Positions 40,099-48,047 of a DNA stretch of 64,000 bases are shown here, piece by piece. Numbering within the stretch: position 1 is the first letter of the stretch; each line of letters starts with the position of its first letter. The notes below the pieces were generated by a model. That model had not been told where the DNA came from, did not search any database, and was given only the letters and a program-made list of their open reading frames with translations. The stretch spans positions 1-64,000 of the forward strand of contig LNET01000060.1 in NCBI GenBank assembly GCA_001464055.1, read 5' to 3'. The stretch comes from Burkholderiales bacterium Ga0077543 (GTDB lineage: Bacteria; Pseudomonadota; Gammaproteobacteria; Burkholderiales; Burkholderiaceae_C). The translations under genes and the position numbers were made by a program.

Positions 40099-40995
40099 TC
40101 AGGCCAGGCTGCCAGGCGTTGCGCGGCGGCGCGGGCGTTGGGCCACTGCAGCCGAAGGCTTGGGCACGATGGCCGCACTGCGGCTGCGCAGGGTTTCCAG
40201 GTAGTTGTAGACCGTGAAGCGCGTGACTTTCAGTGCCGTTGCCGCGCGCTCGACGCCGCCGCGCACCATGAAGAGGCCGCGTTCGAGCATGGCCTCGACA
40301 GCATGGATCTTCTCGTCCTTGCTCATCAGGGGCACCGGCTTGCCGAACCGGTTCACGGCGTCGGCAATGATCTCTTCGATCAGGGCGTCGACCTGCGGCG
40401 CTTCTTCGGGCGGCCGGGCCGCCAAGGGTTGGCGCGTGGTGTCGAGCATGCGGCCCAGCCAGGCGTGCGTCATCTGCACCACGGTCAGGTCGGCATTGAT
40501 GCACAGCGCGGCAAACGGCTCGCCCTGGCTGTCGCGGTACAGGGCGGTGGTCGAGCGCAGGGCGTTGCCGGCAGCAGTGACGGTGTTGTAGCCCTCGATG
40601 ATCGAATGGGTGGGCTGGCCTCTGGCGCTCAAGGCCTGCACGGCCGCAGCGAAGCCCTTGTCCTGCTTGGGCCCCGACAGGATCGGATCCCCGACCGATC
40701 GGCCAGAAATATGACCGTTGGTGATGGCCACGATCGACCGCTCGGGCCGCGACAGATCGTGCAGCACCACCTCGACGTTGGATCCCACCACGCGGCTCAA
40801 CAGCTCGGTCAGCGGCAGCAGGGCGTTGAAGACGATTTCGCGCTCGTGCTGCACATCGGCCGCTGTCGGCGGGGCCCTGCGCGCCACCGCGGCTGCACCG
40901 GCCGGAGCGCGCCCCGCGGCGACGCGCTCCGGCGGGATCGAGCGGGGCTTGGACTTCGCCGCGGGACGGCGGGCGGGCTGGCCTGCGGTGGGCAT
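40099..40995 (-). CDS. YheO/DauR-like transcriptional regulator (PAS + HTH)
   Basis: The 298-residue protein has a basic, Ala/Pro-rich N-terminal tail of about 48 residues, then a YheO-type PAS domain (LPLTELLSRVVGSNVEVVLHDLSRPERSIVAITNGHISGR and following, split here only for description). The C-terminal helix-turn-helix reads GVERAATALKVTRFTVYNYL near 240-260. DauR of Pseudomonas, in the same family, represses D-arginine catabolism. AGGA before ATG 40995 sets the start. The divergent region contains three inverted repeats that would suit a dimeric regulator of this type. Confidence 0.85.
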   Translation of the reverse strand: MPTAGQPARRPAAKSKPRSIPPERVAAGRAPAGAAAVARRAPPTAADVQHEREIVFNALLPLTELLSRVVGSNVEVVLHDLSRPERSIVAITNGHISGRSVGDPILSGPKQDKGFAAAVQALSARGQPTHSIIEGYNTVTAAGNALRSTTALYRDSQGEPFAALCINADLTVVQMTHAWLGRMLDTTRQPLAARPPEEAPQVDALIEEIIADAVNRFGKPVPLMSKDEKIHAVEAMLERGLFMVRGGVERAATALKVTRFTVYNYLETLRSRSAAIVPKPSAAVAQRPRRRATPGSLA

Positions 40996-41031
40996 GGGGT
41001 GTTCCTGTGTGACAGGCCAGCATAGCATTCT

Positions 41032-41046
41032 TCAACACCTTGTTGA
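41032..41046. promoter_or_regulatory. Operator copy 1, TCAAC-N5-GTTGA
   Basis: A perfect 5-bp inverted repeat (TCAAC, ACCTT, GTTGA) 37 bp upstream of the DauR-like regulator start. Two more copies follow at 41134 and 41178. Its position suits autoregulation. Confidence 0.55.
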
Positions 41047-41133
41047 CCCATGGGTTCCATCCGCTGCGGGCGCCTTGGTCCCCGGATGAACCCTGATCTC
41101 GCTCACTGGCACTTGGGCCGTGCTACGATGAAT

Positions 41134-41192
41134 TCAACAAACCGTTGGGTGCATCAACAAGCCGCGAGCTTCCACGGTTCACAAACTGTTGA
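41134..41192. promoter_or_regulatory. Operator copies 2 and 3 upstream of the CapA-like gene
   Basis: TCAAC-AAACC-GTTGG at 41134-41148 and TTCAC-AAACT-GTTGA at 41178-41192 each match the perfect copy at 41032 in at least eight of ten arm positions. Their centres are 44 bp apart. A lone TCAAC half-site lies between them near 41153. They cover the place where the promoter of the rightward operon should be. Confidence 0.5.
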
Positions 41193-41218
41193 CGCAGCAA
41201 CCCCACAAGGCATGGCCC

Positions 41219-42607
41219 ATGGCAAGAGAGGCAATACCCGTCGAGACCCGCGAAGCGCCGGTCGCCACCGTGCGCGACGGGTTCTGTTTCGCCGCGGTCG
41301 GTGACTTCATCGGCCCGTTCAGGCCCGAGGTGCCGCTGCACAACGCCGACTTCGAGCAGGTTTGCCAGCACCTGCGCACGGCCGACGTGGCGCTGGGCAA
41401 CCAGGAAGGCTCCATCTTCGACCTCGACGGCTTTGGCGGCCACCGTGCTGCAGAACATGGGGGCGGCTACCCCTTGAGCGATGCGGTCACGGCGCAGGAC
41501 ATTCGCGCCATGGGCATCACCGTGATGTCCAAGGCCAACAACCACGCCACGGATTGGGGGCTGGAGGGCTTGCGCGCCACCGAGCAGGCGCTGAAGGCTG
41601 CCGGCATCGCCTGCGCCGGCAGCGGTGCCAGCCGCGCCGCAGCGCGCGCGGCCGTGTACCTCGAAACGCCCAGGGGCCGGGTCGGCGTCGTTGCGGCCGC
41701 ATCGACCTTCACGCCCATGTCCGAAGCCGGCAACACCGAAGACCACATTCGCGCCCGTCCTGGCATCAGCGCCATCCGCGCACGGCCGGTGGTGGTGGTG
41801 CCCGCGCCCGAGATGGCCGCCATGCAGGCGCTGGCGCAAGCCCTCGGGGCCAGCGACACCCTCGACAGCTGGTTCAGCCGCAGCGACACCGAATTGCGCT
41901 TTGGCGAACAGCGCTTTCGCCTCGGGAAGGCGGCGGGCCTTGTCCATGACGTCGACGAATCCGATCGGCGCGAAGTCTTGCGGGCCATTCGCAGCGCCAG
42001 GCAGCTGGCCGACTTCGTGGCCTTCACCTTGCACGCGCACGAATCGGCTTCGGGCAGCGGACAGGACCCGCGGCCGGCCGCCTTCGTGCAGAGCTTGCTG
42101 CGCGAGGCCGTCGACGCCGGCGCCGACCTGGCCACCGTCACAGGCCCGCATGTGCTGCGCGGCGTCGAGATCTATCGCGGCAAGCCGCTGTTCTACGGCC
42201 TGGGCAGCTTCTTCCTGCAATTGGCCGACGACCGCGGCCCCACGGCGGAGACGGCACGCACGCTGGGCGTGGACCCCTGGGCGCTGACCAAGCCCGAGGC
42301 CATTGCGCGCCAGTTTCAACTGCCCGCCGACTGGTACGACAGCGTGGTGGCGACCAGCCATTTCCACGCCGGCCGCCTGCGCGAGGTGCGCTTGCATCCG
42401 CTGGTGCTCGACCGCAAGCCAGCGCCGCGGCTGGAAGGCGCTCCCAGGCCGGCGCCGCCTGCCGATGCGCAACGCATCCTGGAAAGGCTGCGGCAGGACT
42501 GCCTTCGATGGGGCACGGCCCTGGCCATCGAGAACGGCGTCGGCGTCATTCGTGCTGGCGATCGCCCGGGCCAGCCCGCCTCGCCCGATGCCTTGAAGGG
42601 CCCTTAA
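41219..42607 (+). CDS. CapA-family metallophosphatase-like protein
   Basis: The 462-residue protein belongs to the PGA_cap (CapA/PgsA) family: AVGDFIGPF near the start, VALGNQEGSI, MSKANNHATDWGLEGLRATEQALKAAGI, FTLHAHES and VTGPHVLRGVEIYRGKPLFYGLGSFF. These contain the Asp, Asn and His residues of a binuclear metal site. CapA proteins take part in poly-gamma-glutamate synthesis or export, but many homologues stand alone with unknown roles. Here it heads a peptide-uptake operon. No signal peptide is seen. ATG 41219 with AAGG upstream is preferred to a TTG at 41189 that lies in operator copy 3. Confidence 0.75.
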   Translation: MAREAIPVETREAPVATVRDGFCFAAVGDFIGPFRPEVPLHNADFEQVCQHLRTADVALGNQEGSIFDLDGFGGHRAAEHGGGYPLSDAVTAQDIRAMGITVMSKANNHATDWGLEGLRATEQALKAAGIACAGSGASRAAARAAVYLETPRGRVGVVAAASTFTPMSEAGNTEDHIRARPGISAIRARPVVVVPAPEMAAMQALAQALGASDTLDSWFSRSDTELRFGEQRFRLGKAAGLVHDVDESDRREVLRAIRSARQLADFVAFTLHAHESASGSGQDPRPAAFVQSLLREAVDAGADLATVTGPHVLRGVEIYRGKPLFYGLGSFFLQLADDRGPTAETARTLGVDPWALTKPEAIARQFQLPADWYDSVVATSHFHAGRLREVRLHPLVLDRKPAPRLEGAPRPAPPADAQRILERLRQDCLRWGTALAIENGVGVIRAGDRPGQPASPDALKGP

Positions 42608-42671
42608 CAGGTTTTCAGCGTTTCAACGGGGCGCGTTCATCGACGCCCACCAACGTCAAAGAGGAAGATTC

Positions 42672-44954
42672 ATGAGGCAGTTCGCACGCAAGACGATATC
42701 CAAGGCCGTGGCGGTCGAGATTGCACAGACGGCGGGGCGCTTGCCGCGCAGCGGCTGGGTGGCTTTCGCGGGCTTGCTCATGCAAGGCCTGATGCCCACC
42801 GCCGCGTTGGCGCAAGACCAGCAACTGGCACAAGCCAATGCCAGCGGCCCGGCGGCCGCGTCCGCGGCTCAACCGGGCGCGCCAGCGGCCCAGACGGTCA
42901 TGGTCACCGCACGCAAGAAGCTGGAGCGTGCACAGGACGTACCGGTGTCCATGAGCGCGGTCAGCGGCGAGTCGCTCGTTGCCAAGAACCGGCTCGGCAT
43001 GATCGACTACTTCGCCGAGGTGCCGGGCATCAACCTGCTGGGCGGTGACCGTGGCACCAGCGAGATATCGCTGCGGGGCTTGAACTCGGGCACGGCGTCG
43101 CGGCCCACCACGGCCTTCACCATCGACGACACGCCCTTTGGCGGCGGCCAGAACATTCCCGATATCGACCCCAGCGAACTGCAGCGTGTGGAAGTGCTGC
43201 GCGGCCCGCAGGGCACGCTGTACGGGGCGAACAGCCTGGGCGGTCTCATCAAGTACGTGACCATCCTGCCGGACACCCAGCGCTTCTCCACGCGTGTTCA
43301 GGTCGACGGGTCCAGGGTGACCGGCGGCAGCATCGGCTTTGGCTTGCGCACGGCGGTCAACCTGCCGGTCAAGGCCGATGTCATGGGCCTGCGCCTGAGC
43401 GCCTACACCCGGCGCGACCCGGGTTTCATCGACGACGTGCGCACGGGCGCCACCGACATCAACACGTCGGACACCACGGGTGTGCGCATGGCCGCGCTGC
43501 TGACGCCTTCGAACACCTTGTCGGTGCGCGCTTCCTTGATGCACCAGGACACCACCTCCGAAGCCTCGGCCACCATCAACACCGACCGCAGTGGCAACCC
43601 TCTGTTCGGCCAGTACGCGCAGAACCGCATCCCAGACACCGACGGTTATGAGCGCACGATCACGTTTGGTGATCTCAACATCGGCAAAGACTTCGACTGG
43701 GGTCGTCTGACTTCGGTCACCAGTGTCAGCCGCCTGGGCTACGTGGCCGCACAGGACGCCAGCGCCACCCTGGCCGGGGCACTGAACGCTGTCTTCCCAG
43801 GCCGCGGCCTGGGTGGGCGCAACGACCAGGACAACCTGAGCGAGCAAACCACGCAGGAACTGCGGCTCGAGTCGCCCGACGACAGGCAGAGCAGCCTGGA
43901 TTGGCGCGTGGGCCTCTTCTACCTGCACCAGAAGAACGACAGCTTGCAGAGGCTGTATGCGGTGGTGCCGGCCACGGGGGCGGCGGCAGCCGGGCCCACA
44001 CTGGCCAACGTGAATGGCAAGTCCAAGGCCACCGAAAGCGCCGTTTTCGGCACCGCCACCTACCGCTTCACCCGCGCGTTCGACGTGCAGGCCGGTGTGC
44101 GCGGCAACCGCAACACCATCGACACCACCACCGTCAGCAGCGGCATCATCGTCAGCAACAGCACGGCCCGGGTCGAATCCTCCACCTCGTCCACGACCTA
44201 CCTGCTGACGCCGCGCTACACCTTCTCGCCAGACTTGATGGTCTACGGTACCGTGGCCACGGGCTTCCGCCCTGGCGGTCCGACCAACGCCGCCACGCCC
44301 GGCGCACCCACGGCCTACAACGCCGACAAGTCGCGCAACTTCGAATTGGGCTTGAAGGGCGACTTCCTCAACCGCAGCCTGTCGGTGGCCGCCGCGCTGT
44401 ACAGCATCAGCTGGAGCGACATTCAGCTCAACGCCCGCGCCACCACGGGCGTGAGCTTCATCGCCAACGGCGGCGAAGCCAAGAGCGACGGCGCGGAACT
44501 GTCCTTCACGTGGATGCCCCGCAGCGGCCTGAAGCTCACCGGCAACGCGGTCTACAGCAAGGCCGAACTGACGCAGGACTTCCTGGCGGCCGTGACCACC
44601 GTGGGCACCAAGGGCGACCGCCTGCCCTTCGCGGCCAAGACCACGGCCAACCTGTCGTTCACGCAAGACTTCGCACTCGGCGGCTTCAATGCCTACGCCG
44701 GCGCGGGCGTGACCTTCCTGGGCGACCGCCTGGGCGACTTCGAGACACGCAACGTCGCGCGGGTGGCCCTGGCCGGCTACACCACCCTCGACCTGCAGGC
44801 AGGGCTGCGGACCAAGAACTGGACGATCAGCCTGTTCGGCAAGAACATGACGGACGAGGTGGGCTACATCGGCTCGCGCGTGACGGGGCCGACCCAACGC
44901 CTGGTGCTGATCTCGCCGCGCACGGTGGGTGTTTCGGTCTCGCACTCGATGTAG
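42672..44954 (+). CDS. TonB-dependent outer-membrane receptor of the peptide locus
   Basis: The 760-residue receptor has a long signal region ending near Ala-Leu-Ala-Gln (about 47), a TonB-box-like QTVMVTARKK, a plug (AEVPGINLLGGDRGTSEISLRGLN-type sequence, then GTLYGANSLGGLIKYVT) and a large barrel. The barrel ends GVSVSHSM, without the usual terminal aromatic. The plug resembles the FecA/CirA-like group enlarged in sphingomonads and Burkholderiales. AGAGGAAG precedes the ATG. It sits between capA-like and peptidase genes; the likely cargo is an oligopeptide or a similar compound. Confidence 0.88.
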   Translation: MRQFARKTISKAVAVEIAQTAGRLPRSGWVAFAGLLMQGLMPTAALAQDQQLAQANASGPAAASAAQPGAPAAQTVMVTARKKLERAQDVPVSMSAVSGESLVAKNRLGMIDYFAEVPGINLLGGDRGTSEISLRGLNSGTASRPTTAFTIDDTPFGGGQNIPDIDPSELQRVEVLRGPQGTLYGANSLGGLIKYVTILPDTQRFSTRVQVDGSRVTGGSIGFGLRTAVNLPVKADVMGLRLSAYTRRDPGFIDDVRTGATDINTSDTTGVRMAALLTPSNTLSVRASLMHQDTTSEASATINTDRSGNPLFGQYAQNRIPDTDGYERTITFGDLNIGKDFDWGRLTSVTSVSRLGYVAAQDASATLAGALNAVFPGRGLGGRNDQDNLSEQTTQELRLESPDDRQSSLDWRVGLFYLHQKNDSLQRLYAVVPATGAAAAGPTLANVNGKSKATESAVFGTATYRFTRAFDVQAGVRGNRNTIDTTTVSSGIIVSNSTARVESSTSSTTYLLTPRYTFSPDLMVYGTVATGFRPGGPTNAATPGAPTAYNADKSRNFELGLKGDFLNRSLSVAAALYSISWSDIQLNARATTGVSFIANGGEAKSDGAELSFTWMPRSGLKLTGNAVYSKAELTQDFLAAVTTVGTKGDRLPFAAKTTANLSFTQDFALGGFNAYAGAGVTFLGDRLGDFETRNVARVALAGYTTLDLQAGLRTKNWTISLFGKNMTDEVGYIGSRVTGPTQRLVLISPRTVGVSVSHSM

Positions 44955-44968
44955 GCTCCACGCGCCGC

Positions 44969-46456
44969 ATGGACGCCGATCAACCCGCACCGCCCCTCGC
45001 CAGCCTGAGCTCGGTCGCGCTGCCGGGCTGCCTGGCGCCTTCGGTCACGCGGCACAGCCTCACCGTCCACGGACGCGTGGTCGACTACACGGCCACCGCA
45101 GCGGCCACGGTGATGGCCAATGACGCCGGCGTGCCGCGCGCCACGGTGTTTTCGTTCGCCTACACGGCCATGGCCCCGGCCGATGCGGCGAGCACCCGGC
45201 CGGTGGTCTTCATCTTCAACGGCGGGCCGGGTAGTTCGTCGTTGTATCTCCACTTCGGTGGCCTGGGGCCCTTGCGTGCCCTGATGCCCGGCCCCGGGGG
45301 CGGCCGGCCCGAGCCCGGCACCTGCGAGCCCAATGCCGACACCTTGCTCGACGTGGCCGACCTGGTCTTCGTCGATCCCCCCGGCACCGGGTTGGCCCGC
45401 ATGCTCAGCCAGGACCCCACCGACAGCGCGCTGGGGGTGAACGCCGACGCCGCATTGCTGGCCGCCTTCATCCGCCGCTGGCTTTCGGCGCACGGGCGCT
45501 GGGCTTCGCCGCTGTACCTGCTGGGCGCCAGCTACGGCGCGCTGCGCGTGGCAGCGCTGGCGCGCGACCTGCTGGGCTCGGTGGGCGCCGGGCAGTTGCG
45601 GGCCGCGGCGGTCGACGGCCTGATCCTGGTCGGCCAAGCCGCCAACCTGGGCCTGATGCAGACCGAACTGCGCCACGCCTGGCAGCTGCCCACCATGGCG
45701 GCGCTGGCCTGGCAGCATGGCGTCGTGCCCCGCCAGGGCCGCAGCCTGGCCGAGGTGCTGCGCGAGGCGCATGGCTTTGCGCTGCAGCGCCTGGTGCCCG
45801 CGCTCTTGCAGGGTGCGCAACTCCCCGAGGCTGAGCGCCAATCCATGGCCGAAGGTTTGGCAGCACGCACGGGGCTGCCCGCGGCACGCTGGGCCGAAGC
45901 CGCGTTGCGCGTGGACGCGAAGACCTTTGCCGAGACCCTGTTGCGTGAACCCGCCAGGCTGCTGAGCCTGTATGACGGCCGGTACACCCAAGCGCCGCCG
46001 CAACATGCCACCGACCCCGTCGCCGACGACCCGATGCTCACGCAGGCGGCAGTGGCTTGCCATGCGGCCTTGCAGGCGCAACTGCACGGCCCGCTGCAAT
46101 GCCCCGTGAGCGACGACTACCTGGCGATCAACTTCAAGCTCAACGCCGCCTGGGACTGGCGCCACCAGGAGGCGGGGTCGCCCACGCTGACCGACTTCAC
46201 TTCGGTGCTGGCCACCAGCCTGCACCGCAGCCCCGGGCTGCGCCTGTTCGTGGGCTCGGGCGCTTTCGACCTGGTCACGCCCTGGGGCGCTGCCGAGCAC
46301 CTGGTCAGCAGGCCGGCGTTTCCTTCCGACCGCGTGCACCACCGGGTCTACGCCTCGGGCCATTGCCCTTATCTGGGCGACGAGTCGCGGGCCGCGCTGG
46401 CGGCCGACTTGCGCGCCTTCATCGCACCCCGTGCGCTCGATACTTCTGCAGCATGA
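44969..46456 (+). CDS. S10-family serine carboxypeptidase-like protein (second copy)
   Basis: The 495-residue protein has FIFNGGPGSSS (81-91), nucleophile motif GASYG (Ser188), a catalytic Asp in VGSGAFDLVTPWGAAEHL and a His in YASGHCPYLG. It is only distantly similar to the copy at 38597 (GESYG there), so it is not a recent duplication. No signal peptide is present. It starts 14 bp after the TonB gene and overlaps the dipeptidase gene as ATGA. It would trim residues from the C-terminus of imported peptides. Confidence 0.85.
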   Translation: MDADQPAPPLASLSSVALPGCLAPSVTRHSLTVHGRVVDYTATAAATVMANDAGVPRATVFSFAYTAMAPADAASTRPVVFIFNGGPGSSSLYLHFGGLGPLRALMPGPGGGRPEPGTCEPNADTLLDVADLVFVDPPGTGLARMLSQDPTDSALGVNADAALLAAFIRRWLSAHGRWASPLYLLGASYGALRVAALARDLLGSVGAGQLRAAAVDGLILVGQAANLGLMQTELRHAWQLPTMAALAWQHGVVPRQGRSLAEVLREAHGFALQRLVPALLQGAQLPEAERQSMAEGLAARTGLPAARWAEAALRVDAKTFAETLLREPARLLSLYDGRYTQAPPQHATDPVADDPMLTQAAVACHAALQAQLHGPLQCPVSDDYLAINFKLNAAWDWRHQEAGSPTLTDFTSVLATSLHRSPGLRLFVGSGAFDLVTPWGAAEHLVSRPAFPSDRVHHRVYASGHCPYLGDESRAALAADLRAFIAPRALDTSAA

Positions 46457-47520
46457 ACGTCGACACCCCGCCTGCCCAAGCCGCACCCATCGTCAATGCG
46501 CTGGGCTTCCTGCGCGACCCGCACCTGAAGGTGGTCGACAGCGAAGGCCGCAACACCGAGCCGCTGCTCAGCCGCCGCTCGCTGCAAGACGCGCAGGCCT
46601 CGGGCGTGGCCGCGGTCAACATCACCATCGGCCATGTGTACGGGCCGGCCGACCCCTATGCCTATTCGATGCAGGAGGTGGCCGACTGGACACAGGCGGT
46701 CGAGCAGCATCCCGACGAACTGCTGCTGGTGCGGCGCGCGGCCGACATCCTGCAGGCCCAGCGCGAGCACAAGATCGGTCTGATCCTGGGCTTCCAGAAC
46801 GCCGAGATGCTGGGTGACGATGTCCGCCGCGTGGACACCTTCGCCGAGGCGGGGGTGCGCGTGATCCAGCTCACCTACAACAGCGTGAACCGGCTGGGCG
46901 GGGGCGCCACCGCGGCCGGCGACCCCGGGCTCACGGCCTTTGGCCGCGAGGTGCTCGAACGCCTGGCCAGCCAGCGCGTGATCGCCGACCTGTCGCACAG
47001 CGGCGAGCGCCTGTGCCTGGACGCCCTGGCTGCTTCGCCGCGGCCGGTGGCCATCACGCACACCGGCTGCCGCGCGCTGGCCGATCTGCGGCGCAACAAG
47101 GCCGACCAAGAATTGCGCGCGGTGGCCGAGCGCGGCGGTTTCATCGGCATTTACTTCATGCCCTTTCTCACCACCGGCCGCAACGCCACGCTGGACGACG
47201 TGGTGGCGCACCTCGAACATGCCATCCAGGTGGCCGGCGAAGACCACGTGGGCCTGGGCACCGACACCACGTTTTCGGCCTACGACGACATGGCGCACTT
47301 CAAGCTGGAGTTCGCCAAGCTCATTGCCTATCGCCGCCAGACCGGCATCTCGGCCGCAGGCGAGGCGCCCGACATCTATCCCTTCGTCGACGAACTGCTG
47401 GGCCCTGAGCAATTCCGCACATTGGCTGCACGCCTGGCCCAACGGGGCCACAGCCCTTCCCGCATCGACAAGATCCTGGGCCTGAATTTCCTGCGCTTCG
47501 CGCAAAGCGTTTGGGGCTGA
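46453..47520 (+). CDS. M19-family (membrane dipeptidase-like) protein lacking the N-terminal HxD motif
   Basis: The 355-residue protein matches the renal/membrane dipeptidase barrel at DLSHSG (His182), ITHTG (His203) and VGLGTDTTF (Asp271), with GVRVIQLTYN before them. The metal-binding His-X-Asp expected near residue 30 is replaced by VVDSEGRN, and the bridging Glu region reads GFQNAEML. Classical members need these ligands and prefer dipeptides with a D-residue at the C-terminus. This one may bind one metal, use other ligands, or do another reaction. It is coupled to the S10 gene before it. Confidence 0.8.
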   Translation: MNVDTPPAQAAPIVNALGFLRDPHLKVVDSEGRNTEPLLSRRSLQDAQASGVAAVNITIGHVYGPADPYAYSMQEVADWTQAVEQHPDELLLVRRAADILQAQREHKIGLILGFQNAEMLGDDVRRVDTFAEAGVRVIQLTYNSVNRLGGGATAAGDPGLTAFGREVLERLASQRVIADLSHSGERLCLDALAASPRPVAITHTGCRALADLRRNKADQELRAVAERGGFIGIYFMPFLTTGRNATLDDVVAHLEHAIQVAGEDHVGLGTDTTFSAYDDMAHFKLEFAKLIAYRRQTGISAAGEAPDIYPFVDELLGPEQFRTLAARLAQRGHSPSRIDKILGLNFLRFAQSVWG

Positions 47521-47527
47521 AGACGCC

Positions 47528-48013
47528 ATGGCACTGATCGAGCAACGCCTGCACGAGATGGGGCTCACGCTGCCCCAACCCATCCAGACGCCGGCCGGCG
47601 TCAAGCTGCCATTTCCCTTCGTGCGGGTGCTGGGCACACGGGTGCTCATTTCTGGGCATGGGCCGCTGAACGACGATGGCAGCCTGGCCACCCCGCTGGG
47701 CAAGCTGGGCCGCGAACTGGACGTGGAACAAGGCCGGCTGGCCGCGCAACGCACGGCGCTGGCCGTGCTGGCCAGCCTGCAGCGCGCGCTGGGGGACCTG
47801 GACCGCATCCAGGCCTGGACGCGCGTGTTCGGCATGGTCAATTCAGCCCCGGGGTTCACGCGGCAGCCCGAGGTGCTGAATGGATTTTCAGAGTTGATCC
47901 TGGCGCTGTACGGCAACGAACGCGGCCAGCATGTGCGCAGCGCCGTGGGCATGGCCGAGCTACCCTTCAACATCCCGCTGGAGGTCGAAGGTGAGGTCTC
48001 GCTGGCCGGCTGA
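47528..48013 (+). CDS. RidA-family enamine/imine deaminase
   Basis: The 161-residue protein resembles the longer RidA/YjgF subgroup: LPFPFVRVLGTRVLISGHGPL, ALAVLASLQRALGDLDRIQAWTRVFGMVNSAPGF, and RSAVGMAELPFNIPLEVEGEVSL at the C-terminus. RidA proteins hydrolyse reactive 2-aminoacrylate and other imines, such as those made by D-amino acid oxidases or PLP enzymes. It lies 7 bp after the dipeptidase gene. The presence of a RidA in a peptide operon suggests that an imine arises from the released amino acid. Confidence 0.85.
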   Translation: MALIEQRLHEMGLTLPQPIQTPAGVKLPFPFVRVLGTRVLISGHGPLNDDGSLATPLGKLGRELDVEQGRLAAQRTALAVLASLQRALGDLDRIQAWTRVFGMVNSAPGFTRQPEVLNGFSELILALYGNERGQHVRSAVGMAELPFNIPLEVEGEVSLAG

Positions 48014-48047
48014 GCCACGGCAGCGCGGAGCGCACCCTGCGCAAGCG

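Noticed and set aside
41189-41191. TTG start for the CapA-like gene ten codons upstream
   Set aside because: It falls inside an operator copy and has no ribosome binding site; ATG 41219 with AAGG upstream is better.
38597-46456. The two S10 peptidases as a recent tandem duplication
   Set aside because: They share only the catalytic motifs; the rest, including the nucleophile context (GESYG versus GASYG), differs widely.
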